From Rickettsiales bacterium (lineage in GTDB: Bacteria > Pseudomonadota > Alphaproteobacteria > Rickettsiales > UBA1997), in assembly GCA_005787525.1 (NCBI GenBank), contig SYAR01000060.1, positions 1-47,125 of the forward strand: a DNA stretch of 47,125 nt, written 5' to 3'. The notes under the pieces are model-generated. The model had not been told where the DNA came from. It made no database searches and worked only from the letters and a program-made list of their open reading frames with translations. Made by a program: the position numbers and the translations under genes. Positions 17,108 to 26,064 of this stretch are shown in pieces. The first letter of the stretch is position 1. Every line of letters starts with the position of its first letter.

Positions 17108-18139
17108 ATGACCGCCAAAAAAGTTACAAAAAAAGATTTGCTAAAAAGACAAATTAAACATATCGATATTACATCTTTCGATGCGCGTCCAATAATTAAG
17201 CAAATGGATGATATGTCTTTTACTTCGAGAGATTTAGCGCGTGCCACTGAAATTTTTAATATGATGTTGGTCGATAAATCTTGCTCAAATATTTTAACTT
17301 TGGCGGGCTCAACTTCTGCCGGCGGTTGCATGAAGCTTTATGCTGATATGATAAAATATAACATGATTGACGCAATCGTTGCGACGGGCGCTTCGATTGT
17401 TGATATGGATTTTTTTGAAGCCTTGGGATTCAAGCATTACCAAGGGACGCCGTTTATCGATGATAAATTTTTACGCGATAATTATATCGATAGAATTTAC
17501 GATACTTACATCGATGAACAAGATTTGCAAAAATGCGATAATGCTATTTTTGAAATCGCTAATTCATTGAAGGCAAAACCTTATTCTTCGCGTGAATTTA
17601 TTGCCGAAATGGGCAAATATTTGCAAAAAAATGCCAAGAAAAAAGATTCATTAATTCAATTGGCTTACGAAAATAATGTGCCAATTTTTTGTCCAGCTTT
17701 CACTGATTCTTCGGCGGGATTCGGTTTGGTTTTGCACCAAGTTAAAAACCCAAAATCACATCTTACAATTGATTCAATTCGCGATTTTCGTGAACTTACC
17801 GACATTAAAATTAAAGCCGGCACCACGGGATTATTGATGATTGGCGGTGGTGTGCCAAAAAATTTCGTACAAGATACGGTGGTTTGTGCCGAAATTCTTG
17901 GCAAAGAAGTCGATATGCATAAATATGCAATTCAAATTACCGTTGCCGATCAAAGAGACGGAGCTTGTTCTTCTTCAACTTTGAAAGAGGCTTGTTCTTG
18001 GGGTAAGGTTGATACTGCTTATGAGCAAATGGTTTATGCCGAAGCTACATCGGTAATTCCTTTGTTAGCATCAAGCGCTTATCATGAAGGTAATTGGAAA
18101 AATAGAAAAAGAAGAAATTTTAGTAAATTATTTGACTAG
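17108..18139 (+). CDS. Deoxyhypusine synthase-like protein (possible homospermidine synthase)
   Basis: A 343-aa protein of the deoxyhypusine synthase family. NAD-binding segments are visible (ILTLAGSTSAGG, IVATGASIVDMDFFE, GTTGLLMIGGGVPKN). CSWGKVD places Lys300 at the position of the enimine-forming active-site lysine of the eukaryotic enzyme. Bacteria lack eIF5A, so bacterial members are thought to act on small polyamines, for example forming homospermidine by aminobutyl transfer from spermidine or putrescine. Its position 6 bp after an ODC-type decarboxylase fits a polyamine role. The exact product is inference. Confidence 0.85.
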   Translation: MTAKKVTKKDLLKRQIKHIDITSFDARPIIKQMDDMSFTSRDLARATEIFNMMLVDKSCSNILTLAGSTSAGGCMKLYADMIKYNMIDAIVATGASIVDMDFFEALGFKHYQGTPFIDDKFLRDNYIDRIYDTYIDEQDLQKCDNAIFEIANSLKAKPYSSREFIAEMGKYLQKNAKKKDSLIQLAYENNVPIFCPAFTDSSAGFGLVLHQVKNPKSHLTIDSIRDFRELTDIKIKAGTTGLLMIGGGVPKNFVQDTVVCAEILGKEVDMHKYAIQITVADQRDGACSSSTLKEACSWGKVDTAYEQMVYAEATSVIPLLASSAYHEGNWKNRKRRNFSKLFD

Positions 18140-18265
18140 AATTATAAAATACAATTTCTATCCTTAACAAAATTAATCAATATCAATTTTTGGTCAAAAA
18201 TTTGAACAAATTTAATAAATTATTTTTACAAAAATAAGAATTTAAATTATATTGTCGACTATTGA

Positions 18266-18271
18266 TATAAT
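18266..18271 (+). promoter_or_regulatory. Possible -10 box upstream of mreD
   Basis: A perfect TATAAT lies 28 bp before the mreD ATG. The best -35 candidate at normal spacing is only the weak TTAAAT, so the promoter is tentative. It is placed where a start site for the mreD-mrdA-acyltransferase operon is needed, since the upstream gene ends at 18139. Confidence 0.3.
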
Positions 18272-18298
18272 TGCAACTAACGCTGTTTTTTTATTATC

Positions 18299-18796
18299 AT
18301 GCTTGAGCAAAAATCAATTACAAAAATCAGTTTACTTTATCTTTTCGCAATATTTTTAACAATTCTAAATCTATCTAATATCAAAATCTCCGGATTCGCT
18401 GATATCATGCCACTTCTTGATTTGATGGCAATTTTTTATTTTACAATTTTCAAAGATAAATTTAGTTTGTGGTTTGTTTTTCTTTTAGGAATTTGGAATG
18501 ATTCTTTAAACGGCAACATTTTGGGACTTACTTCATTATGCTACATAATACTCATTAAATTATTCATGCTGTTTAATAATAGAATTTTGTTACGAGAAAA
18601 ATTTATACAAATTTGGCAACAATTTGTGGCTTTTTGCTTTTTATTTTTATTTGTAAAATGGACCATTTTTGTTATTATTAGCGGTAAACCAAGTTCATTT
18701 GGTTCGTTATTTTTGCAATTATTTTTATCATCATTTTTTTATGTTTTGATGCATAAATTTTTTGATTATCTAAGCGCAAAATTGTTGGGAGAATAA
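18299..18796 (+). CDS. mreD: Rod shape-determining protein MreD
   Basis: A 165-aa polytopic inner-membrane protein with about five hydrophobic helices and the MreD-type segment LDLMAIFYFTIFKDKFSLWFVFLLGIWNDSLNG (quoted in part: GIWNDSLNG near residue 68). MreD belongs to the elongasome that guides lateral wall synthesis. PBP2 (mrdA) begins 1 bp after its stop, the usual mreD-mrdA order. mreB and mreC do not precede it here, so the shape operon is split. Sequence identity of MreD is always low, so the call leans on context. Confidence 0.85.
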   Translation: MLEQKSITKISLLYLFAIFLTILNLSNIKISGFADIMPLLDLMAIFYFTIFKDKFSLWFVFLLGIWNDSLNGNILGLTSLCYIILIKLFMLFNNRILLREKFIQIWQQFVAFCFLFLFVKWTIFVIISGKPSSFGSLFLQLFLSSFFYVLMHKFFDYLSAKLLGE

Positions 18797-18797
18797 A

Positions 18798-20624
18798 ATG
18801 CTCCGAGATATTAGAAAAAATAAAATTTTTAACCGAAGAGCGATGGTGCTTGGAATGGCTCAATCTGGGCTGGCAAGTCTTTTAATTTTACGTCTCGGAT
18901 ATTTACAAATTTGGAAACATGATGAATATAAAAATCAATCAGATAGCAATCGTATCAAGCCTTTAATTAATCCATCAGGTCGCGGAACTATTTTTGATAG
19001 ATATGGCCTCCCACTTACGCGCAATGAAAGCAATTTTCGTCTTCTTATTTATCTTGATAAAAAAAGAAATGTCGCCGATGCTATTGAAAAAATTTCTCAA
19101 ATTCTTGGCAGTAGTGAAGATGATAAAAAAATGTTTTATGCCAAAGTAAAAAATGCTAAAAGAAAAAACGTAATTTCTCTTATTGATAATCTTGGTTGGG
19201 ATGATTTAGCAAGAATAGAAACCAGTTTTCACAAACTTCCAGGAGTTTCAATTGAAAGCGGAATCATTAGAAAATATCCATATCCATATGAAACGGCGCA
19301 TTTCTTAGGTTACGTTTCTTTGCCAGCTGAAAAAGAGATCGAAGAAAGTGAGCAAAATTTATTCATGCATCCAGATTTTAGAATTGGAAAATCTGGCATT
19401 GAAAAAACTTTTGATGCTGCACTTAGGGGCAAATATGGCGTTAAATATGTTGAAGTTAATGTGCATGAAGTCCCGCTTCGGACGCTTTCTGTAAAGCAAC
19501 CAATCGATGGCTCAAGAATTAATCTTACCATAGATTTTGGTTTGCAAAAATTTGTCACGGAAAGAATAAAAAACGATGTGGCTTCGGTGGTGGTTATGGA
19601 TGTTAAGACTGGCGAGATATTGAGCTACGTGTCCTCTCCGTCTTTTGATGCAAATAATTTTGTTGAAGGAATCTCTAAAGACTATTGGAAACAGCTTAAT
19701 GAAGATCCAAGAAAGCCACTAAACAATAAGCCGATTTCAGCACTTTATCCGCCGGGCTCAACATTTAAATTAATGGTGGCACTTGGTGCTCTAGAAGCCG
19801 GCTATAATCCCTCAAATAGAGTTTTTTGTAACGGCTCATATCAATTGGGTAAAAGAACTTTTCATTGTTGGCAGGAAAAAGGGCATGGCTCTCTTGATCT
19901 AGTCGGAGCAATAATGAATTCTTGTAATGTTTATTTTTATACTCTTGCCAATCAAATCGGTTATGAAAAATTCACTGAGATGTCAAAGAGATTTGGATTT
20001 GGCGAAAAATTTGACATAAGTTTATACGGCGCTAAGGCTGGAATGGTGCCTTCCGAAGAATGGAAGCGTAAAGTATTCAATCAGCCTTGGGTTAAAGGCG
20101 ATACTTTGAATACCGCAATTGGTCAAGGTAATGTTTTATCAACGCCTTTACAACTTGCGGTGGTGGCTTCTAGAATTGCTAATGGTGGAGTTCCAATTAA
20201 ACCATATTTGGTTCGTAATAGTAATATTTTTAAGCAATATGACGCTTTAAAAAATGATCCAATCGTCGATCGGAATTTTTTAAAATTAGTGCAAGAAGGC
20301 ATGAGGAAGGTTGTAAATGAGCCGGGCGGAACGGCTTACGGCAAAAAAATATTAACCCCAGGTTTTGAAATGGCCGGAAAAACCGGAACCTCGCAAGTTA
20401 TTTCCAAAAGAGAAAAGGAAATGACAAAAGCCGAAAGCGAAAATAATGCCAATCACGCCATTTTTATTGGATACGCTCCCGTGCATGATCCAAAATATGC
20501 AATTTCGGTTGTTGTTGAGCATGGCAAGAGTGGATCAATGGCTGCGGCACCAATTGCTAAAGATGTTCTAACCGAAGTTCAGGGTTTAAATAAAATACTC
20601 AAAAACAATAATATTATTTCTTAA
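18798..20624 (+). CDS. mrdA: Penicillin-binding protein 2
   Basis: Elongation-specific class B transpeptidase, 608 aa. An N-terminal TM helix (about 15-34) is followed by the PBP dimerisation domain (about 55-225, with GRGTIFDRYGLPLTRN) and the transpeptidase domain. The catalytic motifs are S321-T-F-K324, S375-C-N377 and K528-T-G530, all intact. It cross-links peptidoglycan with RodA during cell elongation. GGGAG just upstream of the ATG is a fair Shine-Dalgarno. An acyltransferase gene starts at the base after its stop. rodA is not in the window. Confidence 0.95.
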   Translation: MLRDIRKNKIFNRRAMVLGMAQSGLASLLILRLGYLQIWKHDEYKNQSDSNRIKPLINPSGRGTIFDRYGLPLTRNESNFRLLIYLDKKRNVADAIEKISQILGSSEDDKKMFYAKVKNAKRKNVISLIDNLGWDDLARIETSFHKLPGVSIESGIIRKYPYPYETAHFLGYVSLPAEKEIEESEQNLFMHPDFRIGKSGIEKTFDAALRGKYGVKYVEVNVHEVPLRTLSVKQPIDGSRINLTIDFGLQKFVTERIKNDVASVVVMDVKTGEILSYVSSPSFDANNFVEGISKDYWKQLNEDPRKPLNNKPISALYPPGSTFKLMVALGALEAGYNPSNRVFCNGSYQLGKRTFHCWQEKGHGSLDLVGAIMNSCNVYFYTLANQIGYEKFTEMSKRFGFGEKFDISLYGAKAGMVPSEEWKRKVFNQPWVKGDTLNTAIGQGNVLSTPLQLAVVASRIANGGVPIKPYLVRNSNIFKQYDALKNDPIVDRNFLKLVQEGMRKVVNEPGGTAYGKKILTPGFEMAGKTGTSQVISKREKEMTKAESENNANHAIFIGYAPVHDPKYAISVVVEHGKSGSMAAAPIAKDVLTEVQGLNKILKNNNIIS

Positions 20625-21425
20625 ATGGTTATAAAAATTCCCTTAACAAATTTAAAACTTCGGATTGAACTTTGGGAAGTTAAGGCAATTTTTAGGCTGT
20701 TATTAAGAAAATTAGCTTATAGTTTTTTTGTGCAAAAAATAATAACTTTCTTGATATATTCATATTTAATATTTGTTTATAAAACTAGTACTAAAAAATT
20801 TATTGGTACTGAAAAGATTTATAAAAAAATAGAAGATAAAAGGCCAATAATTTTTGCTTTTTGGCATAATCGCTTAATGATGATGCCATTCTTTACTCAC
20901 AAATTTAAAAAGAAAATAAAAAATCATAATTTTATGACTCTGGCATCGAAACATGGCGATGGAAGATTTGTTGGAATGGTTATGGAAAAATTTGGTCTAA
21001 TTTCAATTTTAGGTTCAACACAAGATGGCAGAAAAGCTTCTCGCGGTATTGATTATTCAAGCATGAGAAAAATAATAGATGGTTTAAAAAATGGATATTC
21101 TTTGGGCATTACTCCCGACGGACCAAGGGGCCCTAATCAACAAATTAATGGCGAGTTAATAAATATTGCGCGCCTTACAAAATCCTGTGTTATAGCGCTA
21201 TCTTATTCATCTTCGAATTTTAAAATTATTAAAAAAAGTTGGGATCAATTTAAGATTCCTTTGCCATTTTCAAGATTATGTTTTGTTGTTGATGAAATTT
21301 ATTTTGAAGTTGAAAAAAATTCCGAAAATGATAAAGATTTTTTGAAACAAAAAAATGATATCACCGAGCGTTTAAATTTTGTGCAAAAAAAAGCCGATGA
21401 ATTTTTAAATAAAAATTATGATTAA
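20625..21425 (+). CDS. DUF374-type lysophospholipid/lipid A acyltransferase-like protein
   Basis: A 266-aa membrane-associated acyltransferase-fold protein. One N-terminal hydrophobic helix (about 37-53) precedes FAFWHNRLMMMPFF, ASKHGDGRFVG and ITPDGPRGPNQQ. These are the motifs of the DUF374 branch of the LPLAT superfamily, which includes Kdo-lipid acyltransferase candidates in alphaproteobacteria. It probably acts on LPS or phospholipid at the inner membrane. Its ATG abuts the mrdA stop with no gap, giving tight coupling to wall synthesis. Confidence 0.85.
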   Translation: MVIKIPLTNLKLRIELWEVKAIFRLLLRKLAYSFFVQKIITFLIYSYLIFVYKTSTKKFIGTEKIYKKIEDKRPIIFAFWHNRLMMMPFFTHKFKKKIKNHNFMTLASKHGDGRFVGMVMEKFGLISILGSTQDGRKASRGIDYSSMRKIIDGLKNGYSLGITPDGPRGPNQQINGELINIARLTKSCVIALSYSSSNFKIIKKSWDQFKIPLPFSRLCFVVDEIYFEVEKNSENDKDFLKQKNDITERLNFVQKKADEFLNKNYD

Positions 21426-21442
21426 GCAAAAACTCAAAATTC

Positions 21443-21531
21443 ATCGCGTATACGGCGATTTATTCGCCGTGAAGCGATTTGCGTTAAAAAATTAATTAGT
21501 CTCTCAAAAATACCGCTTTCAATCTTAAATC
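21443..21531 (+). repeat. 89-bp direct repeat, copy 1, with REP-like palindrome
   Basis: The first 36 bases (21443-21478) fold as ATCGC/GCGAT outside and CGGCGA/TCGCCG inside, with an asymmetric internal loop and a TTTAT loop. The remaining bases continue identically in copy 2. Only one base differs over 89 (T versus C in the inner stem). Confidence 0.85.
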
Positions 21532-21535
21532 TAGG

Positions 21536-21582
21536 TTATTTGCGTTAAAAAAATAGCCTAAACGGCTATTTTTAGCAAATAA
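21536..21582. terminator. Bidirectional intrinsic terminator
   Basis: AAAAATAGCC (21549-21558) pairs with GGCTATTTTT (21564-21573) around a TAAAC loop, giving a T-run on either strand. An outer stem, TTATTTGC (21536-21543) with GCAAATAA (21575-21582), extends it. It is well placed to end both the mreD operon (+) and the nuoF-ispDF transcript (-). Confidence 0.75.
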
Positions 21583-21583
21583 C

Positions 21584-21611
21584 GGGATCATGAGCGAAGC
21601 GAAGCAATCCC
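21584..21611. repeat. GGGAT...AGCGAAGCGAAGC...ATCCC stem
   Basis: GGGAT (21584-21588) and ATCCC (21607-21611) bracket a GAGCGAAGCGAAGC core. The word resembles short intergenic repeats containing AGCGAAGCAATC that I recall from several alphaproteobacterial genomes, including Rickettsiales; that comparison is from memory and unchecked. Confidence 0.45.
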
Positions 21612-21681
21612 AGTCGTGAATCTTTTTCGAAGAAAAAGATGAAACGTTTATCAACAGGAAAATCTAAAAAACCAAAATCTT

Positions 21682-21770
21682 ATCGCGTATACGGCGATTT
21701 ATCCGCCGTGAAGCGATTTGCGTTAAAAAATTAATTAGTCTCTCAAAAATACCGCTTTCAATCTTAAATC
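21682..21770 (+). repeat. 89-bp direct repeat, copy 2, with REP-like palindrome
   Basis: This copy matches 21443-21531 in 88 of 89 positions by eye. The palindromic head is 21682-21717; its single change (TCGCCG to CCGCCG) weakens one pair at the top of the inner stem. Sequence outside the 89 bp is unrelated. Confidence 0.85.
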
Positions 21771-21853
21771 AGGCGATTGAATTTAAGGACGAGTCTGCGT
21801 AAGCCTACTCTAAGGTAGGCGCGCAAAGACGAGTTCCGCAAAATTCGGTCGCA

Positions 21854-23056
21854 TCATTTAAGAGTGGAAGCGGTATTTATTAGAACCGAGGCAATGGCTT
21901 GGCAAGCGATGCCCTCCTCTCTCCCAATAAATCCAAGCTTTTCGGTGGTGGTTGCTTTAATATTAATTCTTTGTGTCGAAATTCCTAAAATTGCCGAAAG
22001 CTCTTCCTTCATTTTGTTTTTATATTTTAAAATTTTGGGTTTTTCGCAAATTATTGTTAAGTCAATATTCAAAATTGAAGCACTAAATTTTTGAATAAGT
22101 TCGTAAACTTTTTTAAGCATTTCGCGCGAATCGCAATTTTTCCATTTTTGCTCGCTCGGCGGAAAATGTTCGCCAATATCACCTTGACCAATAGCTCCTA
22201 GAAGCGCATCAATTAAGGCGTGAATGCCAACATCGCCATCGGAATGAGCTAGAATTTTTTTATCAAATTCAATTTCTGTTCCGCAAAGTCGAATAAAATT
22301 ATTTTCATCATTTTCAATTTTACGAAAACCGTGAACATCAAAACCAATGCCAGATCTGGTTTCTTCGCGATAATCATCGATTAAAAATGGAATCATATGT
22401 TTGGCGCGATCATAATCTTCTTCGGTGGTAATTTTAAAATTATTTTGTGAGCCGGGAACAATGGCGACGGGTATTCCCGCATATTCATTTAAAGCTGAAT
22501 CATCAGTAAAATTTAAATCTTTAAAGGCAATGTGAGAATTTAAAATATCTTGATATAAAAATCCTTGTGGAGTTTGTGCCCGCCACAAATTTTCTCGCTC
22601 TAAGGTCCATTCGATTTTACCATCGCCAATTTTTTTAATGGTATCTTCAACGGCGATTGCCGGAATAACGGCGGGATGGCTTTCGAGTTTTTCTAAAATT
22701 CCGTTGATTATTCTCTTGGAAACGAAGGGGCGAACACCGTCATGAATCAAAACTTTGTTAGGTTTATAGTCGATTAATTCTTCTAGTCCGATGCGAATTG
22801 AAGCTTGCCTCGTTTCGCCACCAAAAACAGGATTGAGTAAATCTAAACCGATGGTTGATTGTTCGTAAAGTTCAATATCGTCGGGATGAATTACGCATAA
22901 AACATCAGAAACTTGCGGATGATTTAAAAATGCCATAATCGAATGACGAAGCATCGGTATTCCTGCGAGCGGGAGATATTGCTTGGGAATTCCTTCGCCT
23001 CGATTAAAGCGATTTCCTCTTCCGCAAGCGGTAATTAAGGCAACAATTTTTTCCAT
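21854..23056 (-). CDS. ispDF: Bifunctional IspD/IspF isoprenoid enzyme
   Basis: A 400-aa fusion of two MEP-pathway enzymes. Residues 1 to about 230 are the cytidylyltransferase IspD (ACGRGNRF, IPKQYLPLAG, LIHDGVRPFV). Residues about 235-400 are the cyclodiphosphate synthase IspF, with metal ligands Asp240 and His242 in GIGFDVHGF, AHSDGDVGIHAL, and ATTEKLGFIGREEGI. The fusion is typical of alphaproteobacteria and some epsilonproteobacteria. Its presence means this organism makes isoprenoids by the MEP route, unlike Rickettsia species, which lost it. It lies 17 bp downstream of nuoF and may be co-transcribed. Confidence 0.96.
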   Translation of the reverse strand: MEKIVALITACGRGNRFNRGEGIPKQYLPLAGIPMLRHSIMAFLNHPQVSDVLCVIHPDDIELYEQSTIGLDLLNPVFGGETRQASIRIGLEELIDYKPNKVLIHDGVRPFVSKRIINGILEKLESHPAVIPAIAVEDTIKKIGDGKIEWTLERENLWRAQTPQGFLYQDILNSHIAFKDLNFTDDSALNEYAGIPVAIVPGSQNNFKITTEEDYDRAKHMIPFLIDDYREETRSGIGFDVHGFRKIENDENNFIRLCGTEIEFDKKILAHSDGDVGIHALIDALLGAIGQGDIGEHFPPSEQKWKNCDSREMLKKVYELIQKFSASILNIDLTIICEKPKILKYKNKMKEELSAILGISTQRINIKATTTEKLGFIGREEGIACQAIASVLINTASTLK

Positions 23057-23073
23057 GATTTTAGTGAATAAAA

Positions 23074-24348
23074 TTATATTTTATCTTCAATTCTTTTAAC
23101 CATTTCTTCGCGGAAATTTTTGATCAAACCTTGAACTGGCCAAGCTGCAGCGTCGCCCAAAGCACAAATAGTATGACCTTCAATTTGTTTGCTTAAGTTG
23201 TAAAGTTGATCGATTTCTGCAACTTTGGCGTCACCCTGAACCATGCGGTCCATGATTCGCATCATCCAACCCGTGCCTTCGCGACAAGGTGTGCATTGAC
23301 CACAAGATTCATGTTTGTAAAAATGTGAAAGTCGGGCGATGGCGTCGATGACGTCGGTCGATTTATTCATAACGATAACTCCCGCCGTTCCAAGCCCAGT
23401 GCCGACCGCTTTTAGCGAATCAAAATCCATTAAAACCGTATCGCAAATGTCTTTTTTAATTAATGGCACTGAAGAGCCTCCCGGAATTATTGCCAACAAA
23501 TTATCCCATCCGCCGATAACTCCGCCAGCATGTTTTTCAATTAATTCTTTGAGTGAAATTCCCATTTCTTCTTCGACATTGCATGGTTTGTTGACATGTC
23601 CAGAAATGCAAAATATTTTAGTGCCGGTGTTTTTCTCGCGACCAATTGAAGCGAACCACTGAGCTCCGCGACGCAAAATTTCTGGAACAACCGCAATTGA
23701 TTCAACATTGTTAACCACCGTTGGGGATCCATATAAACCAATTAAAGCGGGGAATGGTGGTTTAAGTCGAGGTTGACCTTTATTGCCTTCAAGACTTTCT
23801 AAAAGAGCGGTTTCTTCGCCACAAATATAAGCGCCCGCACCACGATGAATAAAAATATCTAAATTCCAATCTGAACCGCAGGCATTTTTGCCAATTAATT
23901 TGGCATCATAAGCTTCGTCGATGGCTTTTTGTAGCGCGACGGATTCATTATAATATTCGCCACGAATATAAATATAACAAGTGTTGGCATTGATTGCTTT
24001 CGATGCAATTAAACAACCTTCGATTAATTTATGAGGTTCGTTGCGTAAGATGTCGCGATCTTTACAAGTGCCCGGCTCGGACTCATCGGCATTGATAACT
24101 AAATAATGCGGTTTGCCAATTTTTGGATCAGTTTTTTTGGGAACAAAAGACCATTTGGTGCCAGTTGGGAAGCCTGCCCCACCTCTTCCTCTTAATCCAG
24201 AATTTTTTACTTGTTCAATTATCCACTCACTTCCATTATCAATAAATTTTTTCGTTTGCGACCAGTCGCCTCTTTGCTTAGAGCTTTCTAAATTGTTTGA
24301 TTGAAATCCGTATAGATTGGTAAAAATTTTATCTTGTTCTTTGAGCAT
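23074..24348 (-). CDS. nuoF: NADH-quinone oxidoreductase subunit F
   Basis: The NADH/FMN-binding subunit of respiratory complex I, 424 aa. Visible are the NADH glycine-rich region [13 protein letters not shown], the FMN region [35 protein letters not shown], and the N3 4Fe-4S ligands CGQCTPC with a fourth Cys in HTICALGD. All are intact. The other nuo genes are not adjacent, so complex I genes are dispersed, as in several Rickettsiales. It is divergent from the secretin gene. Confidence 0.97.
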   Translation of the reverse strand: MLKEQDKIFTNLYGFQSNNLESSKQRGDWSQTKKFIDNGSEWIIEQVKNSGLRGRGGAGFPTGTKWSFVPKKTDPKIGKPHYLVINADESEPGTCKDRDILRNEPHKLIEGCLIASKAINANTCYIYIRGEYYNESVALQKAIDEAYDAKLIGKNACGSDWNLDIFIHRGAGAYICGEETALLESLEGNKGQPRLKPPFPALIGLYGSPTVVNNVESIAVVPEILRRGAQWFASIGREKNTGTKIFCISGHVNKPCNVEEEMGISLKELIEKHAGGVIGGWDNLLAIIPGGSSVPLIKKDICDTVLMDFDSLKAVGTGLGTAGVIVMNKSTDVIDAIARLSHFYKHESCGQCTPCREGTGWMMRIMDRMVQGDAKVAEIDQLYNLSKQIEGHTICALGDAAAWPVQGLIKNFREEMVKRIEDKI

Positions 24349-24513
24349 TTTGGAAAATGTTTTAAATTATTGATTACAAAATTAAAATATTTTTTTGAGA
24401 AATTTTAAAAAAATAAACCTAATTTTAGTAAAATTATTTGCTAAAAAAATTTTTTGAAATAACTTATCAAAAATAAAATAAATTTGCAAATTAATAATAA
24501 AATTAAAATTTCG

Positions 24514-26061
24514 GTGAAGGCATTCAAAAAAACCATTAAATATAGCTTTTTGTTTTCGCTAATTTTTTGCGATTTTTCTTGTTCACAAGGCAAGGTAGAT
24601 CCATATTTTGACAATATTGGACTTACCGAACAAGATATAAAAGATTCAATAATAAAATCAAAAATTGATCAAAAAAAAGCTAAAGAAGATGCGATTAAAT
24701 CTGATACTCCAATCCCGCGACTCAATAGATCAATAGTCGCCCCGCCGATTCCAAAAATTGGTGGCGAAAAAATAATTTCTTTTTACGTTACTGAGCAAGT
24801 TCCGCTTCGCGACGTATTAATAGAGCTCGGAAGAATTGCTGAAATTGACGTTGACGTTGATCCAAAAATTTCTGGTGGAGTAATTATTAACGCCAAAAAT
24901 CGTCCATTCAAAGAAATTATTGATCGCATCGCAACGCAAGGTAATCTTCGCTACTCTTATAAAAATAAAGTTTTGTATTTTGAAACCGATAAGCCTTTCA
25001 TGAAAAATTATTTTGTTGATTATCTCGATGATTCACCGCTCTGGGACGATGTTCAGACTAATATCGAAAATATTTTTACTTCAGAAAAAGATTCAACTGA
25101 AACCGAAGGATCATCATCTTCGGCAAGCGTTACGCCCAATAAAACCGCGGGTATGTTAACAATTTACGCTACGCAAAAACAACATGATGCCATTGAAAAA
25201 TATTTGGAAGATGTAAGCAAGCAATCATCAACCCAAGTTTTAATTGAGGCAAAAGTTATTGAAGTTTCTTTATCGGATAAATTTAGGGCGGGGATTGATT
25301 GGTCGCAAGATCTTTTTAAATTTAGTTCGCCCGATGCTGATACTAACTTTGCCGCTATGGCAACTGTCGCAAATCCAGCTTTGAAAATTTTTGGTGGCGA
25401 TATTAATATTGCGGTTGATGCCATGTCAAAATTTGGTTCGACTAAAGCAATTTCTAGTCCGAGAATTCACGCTATGAATAATCAAAAAGCTTCTTTAAAT
25501 TTTGCTGAAAAATTAGTTTATTTTAAAGTTGAGGCACAACAAAGTGCGCAAGGAACAACTACGGGAACAGCAGCCTCAACAGTTGCAACCACCGTTACTT
25601 CAACTAAACAAGAAGAAAATGTTGGAGTGCAAATCGAAATTACGCCGTCGATTAATCTAAAAACTGGTGAAATCACCATGAGTATTTCGCCAAAAATTAC
25701 GCAAAAAACTGGTGACGTAAAAGATCCAGCAACAGCCAACACAGCAAATTTTAGCTATGCTAATTCAGTGCCAATAATTACTACTCGCGAAATAACAACT
25801 ACGGTAAAAATTGTTTCTGGAAATGTGGTTATATTGGGTGGCTTGATGAAAGATACTTCAACTGGAAATCAAGGTGGAATTCCGTTTTTAAGAAGAATTC
25901 CAATTTTTGGTTGGTTATTTAAATCTATGGAAAAATCATCCGATGTTAGTGAAACTGTAATATTTATTAAGGCAACTATTGTAAATAGTGGAACGAGAGC
26001 TAATAAAGTTGATCGTGATTTGCAAGAAAAATATGATGTTAATCGTCGCAATTATTTTTAA
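24514..26061 (+). CDS. Secretin (PilQ/MshL/GspD family) lipoprotein
   Basis: About 515 aa from the GTG at 24514; a TTG at 24484 would add ten residues. I prefer GTG because it gives a normal signal, MKAFKKTIKYSFLFSLIF, and a lipobox-like Cys in CDFSCSQ. A short STN/secretin N-region follows (PLRDVLIELGRIAEIDV), then an N-domain with TAGMLTIYATQKQHDAIEKYL, the QVLIEAKVIEVSLSDKFRAGI start of the secretin domain, and the C-terminal VPIITTREITTTV...GGLMKDT...PFLRRIPIFGWLFKS signature. It should form an outer-membrane gated channel. The size suits an MshL-like type IV pilus secretin. No other secretion gene adjoins it. Confidence 0.88.
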   Translation: MKAFKKTIKYSFLFSLIFCDFSCSQGKVDPYFDNIGLTEQDIKDSIIKSKIDQKKAKEDAIKSDTPIPRLNRSIVAPPIPKIGGEKIISFYVTEQVPLRDVLIELGRIAEIDVDVDPKISGGVIINAKNRPFKEIIDRIATQGNLRYSYKNKVLYFETDKPFMKNYFVDYLDDSPLWDDVQTNIENIFTSEKDSTETEGSSSSASVTPNKTAGMLTIYATQKQHDAIEKYLEDVSKQSSTQVLIEAKVIEVSLSDKFRAGIDWSQDLFKFSSPDADTNFAAMATVANPALKIFGGDINIAVDAMSKFGSTKAISSPRIHAMNNQKASLNFAEKLVYFKVEAQQSAQGTTTGTAASTVATTVTSTKQEENVGVQIEITPSINLKTGEITMSISPKITQKTGDVKDPATANTANFSYANSVPIITTREITTTVKIVSGNVVILGGLMKDTSTGNQGGIPFLRRIPIFGWLFKSMEKSSDVSETVIFIKATIVNSGTRANKVDRDLQEKYDVNRRNYF

Positions 26062-26064
26062 AAA

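Larger units (their letters stand above)
21426..21853. other. Repeat-rich convergent gap between the acyltransferase and ispDF
   Basis: No coding sequence is supported. The gap consists almost wholly of structured repeats. Two 89-bp direct repeats (21443-21531 and 21682-21770) each start with a REP-like palindrome. Between them lie an A/T-tailed terminator hairpin, a GGGAT/ATCCC stem with AGCGAAGCGAAGC, and a 9-bp hairpin (ATCTTTTTC-GAA-GAAAAAGAT, 21620-21640). A GCCTAC/GTAGGC hairpin lies at 21803-21820. Confidence 0.8.
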
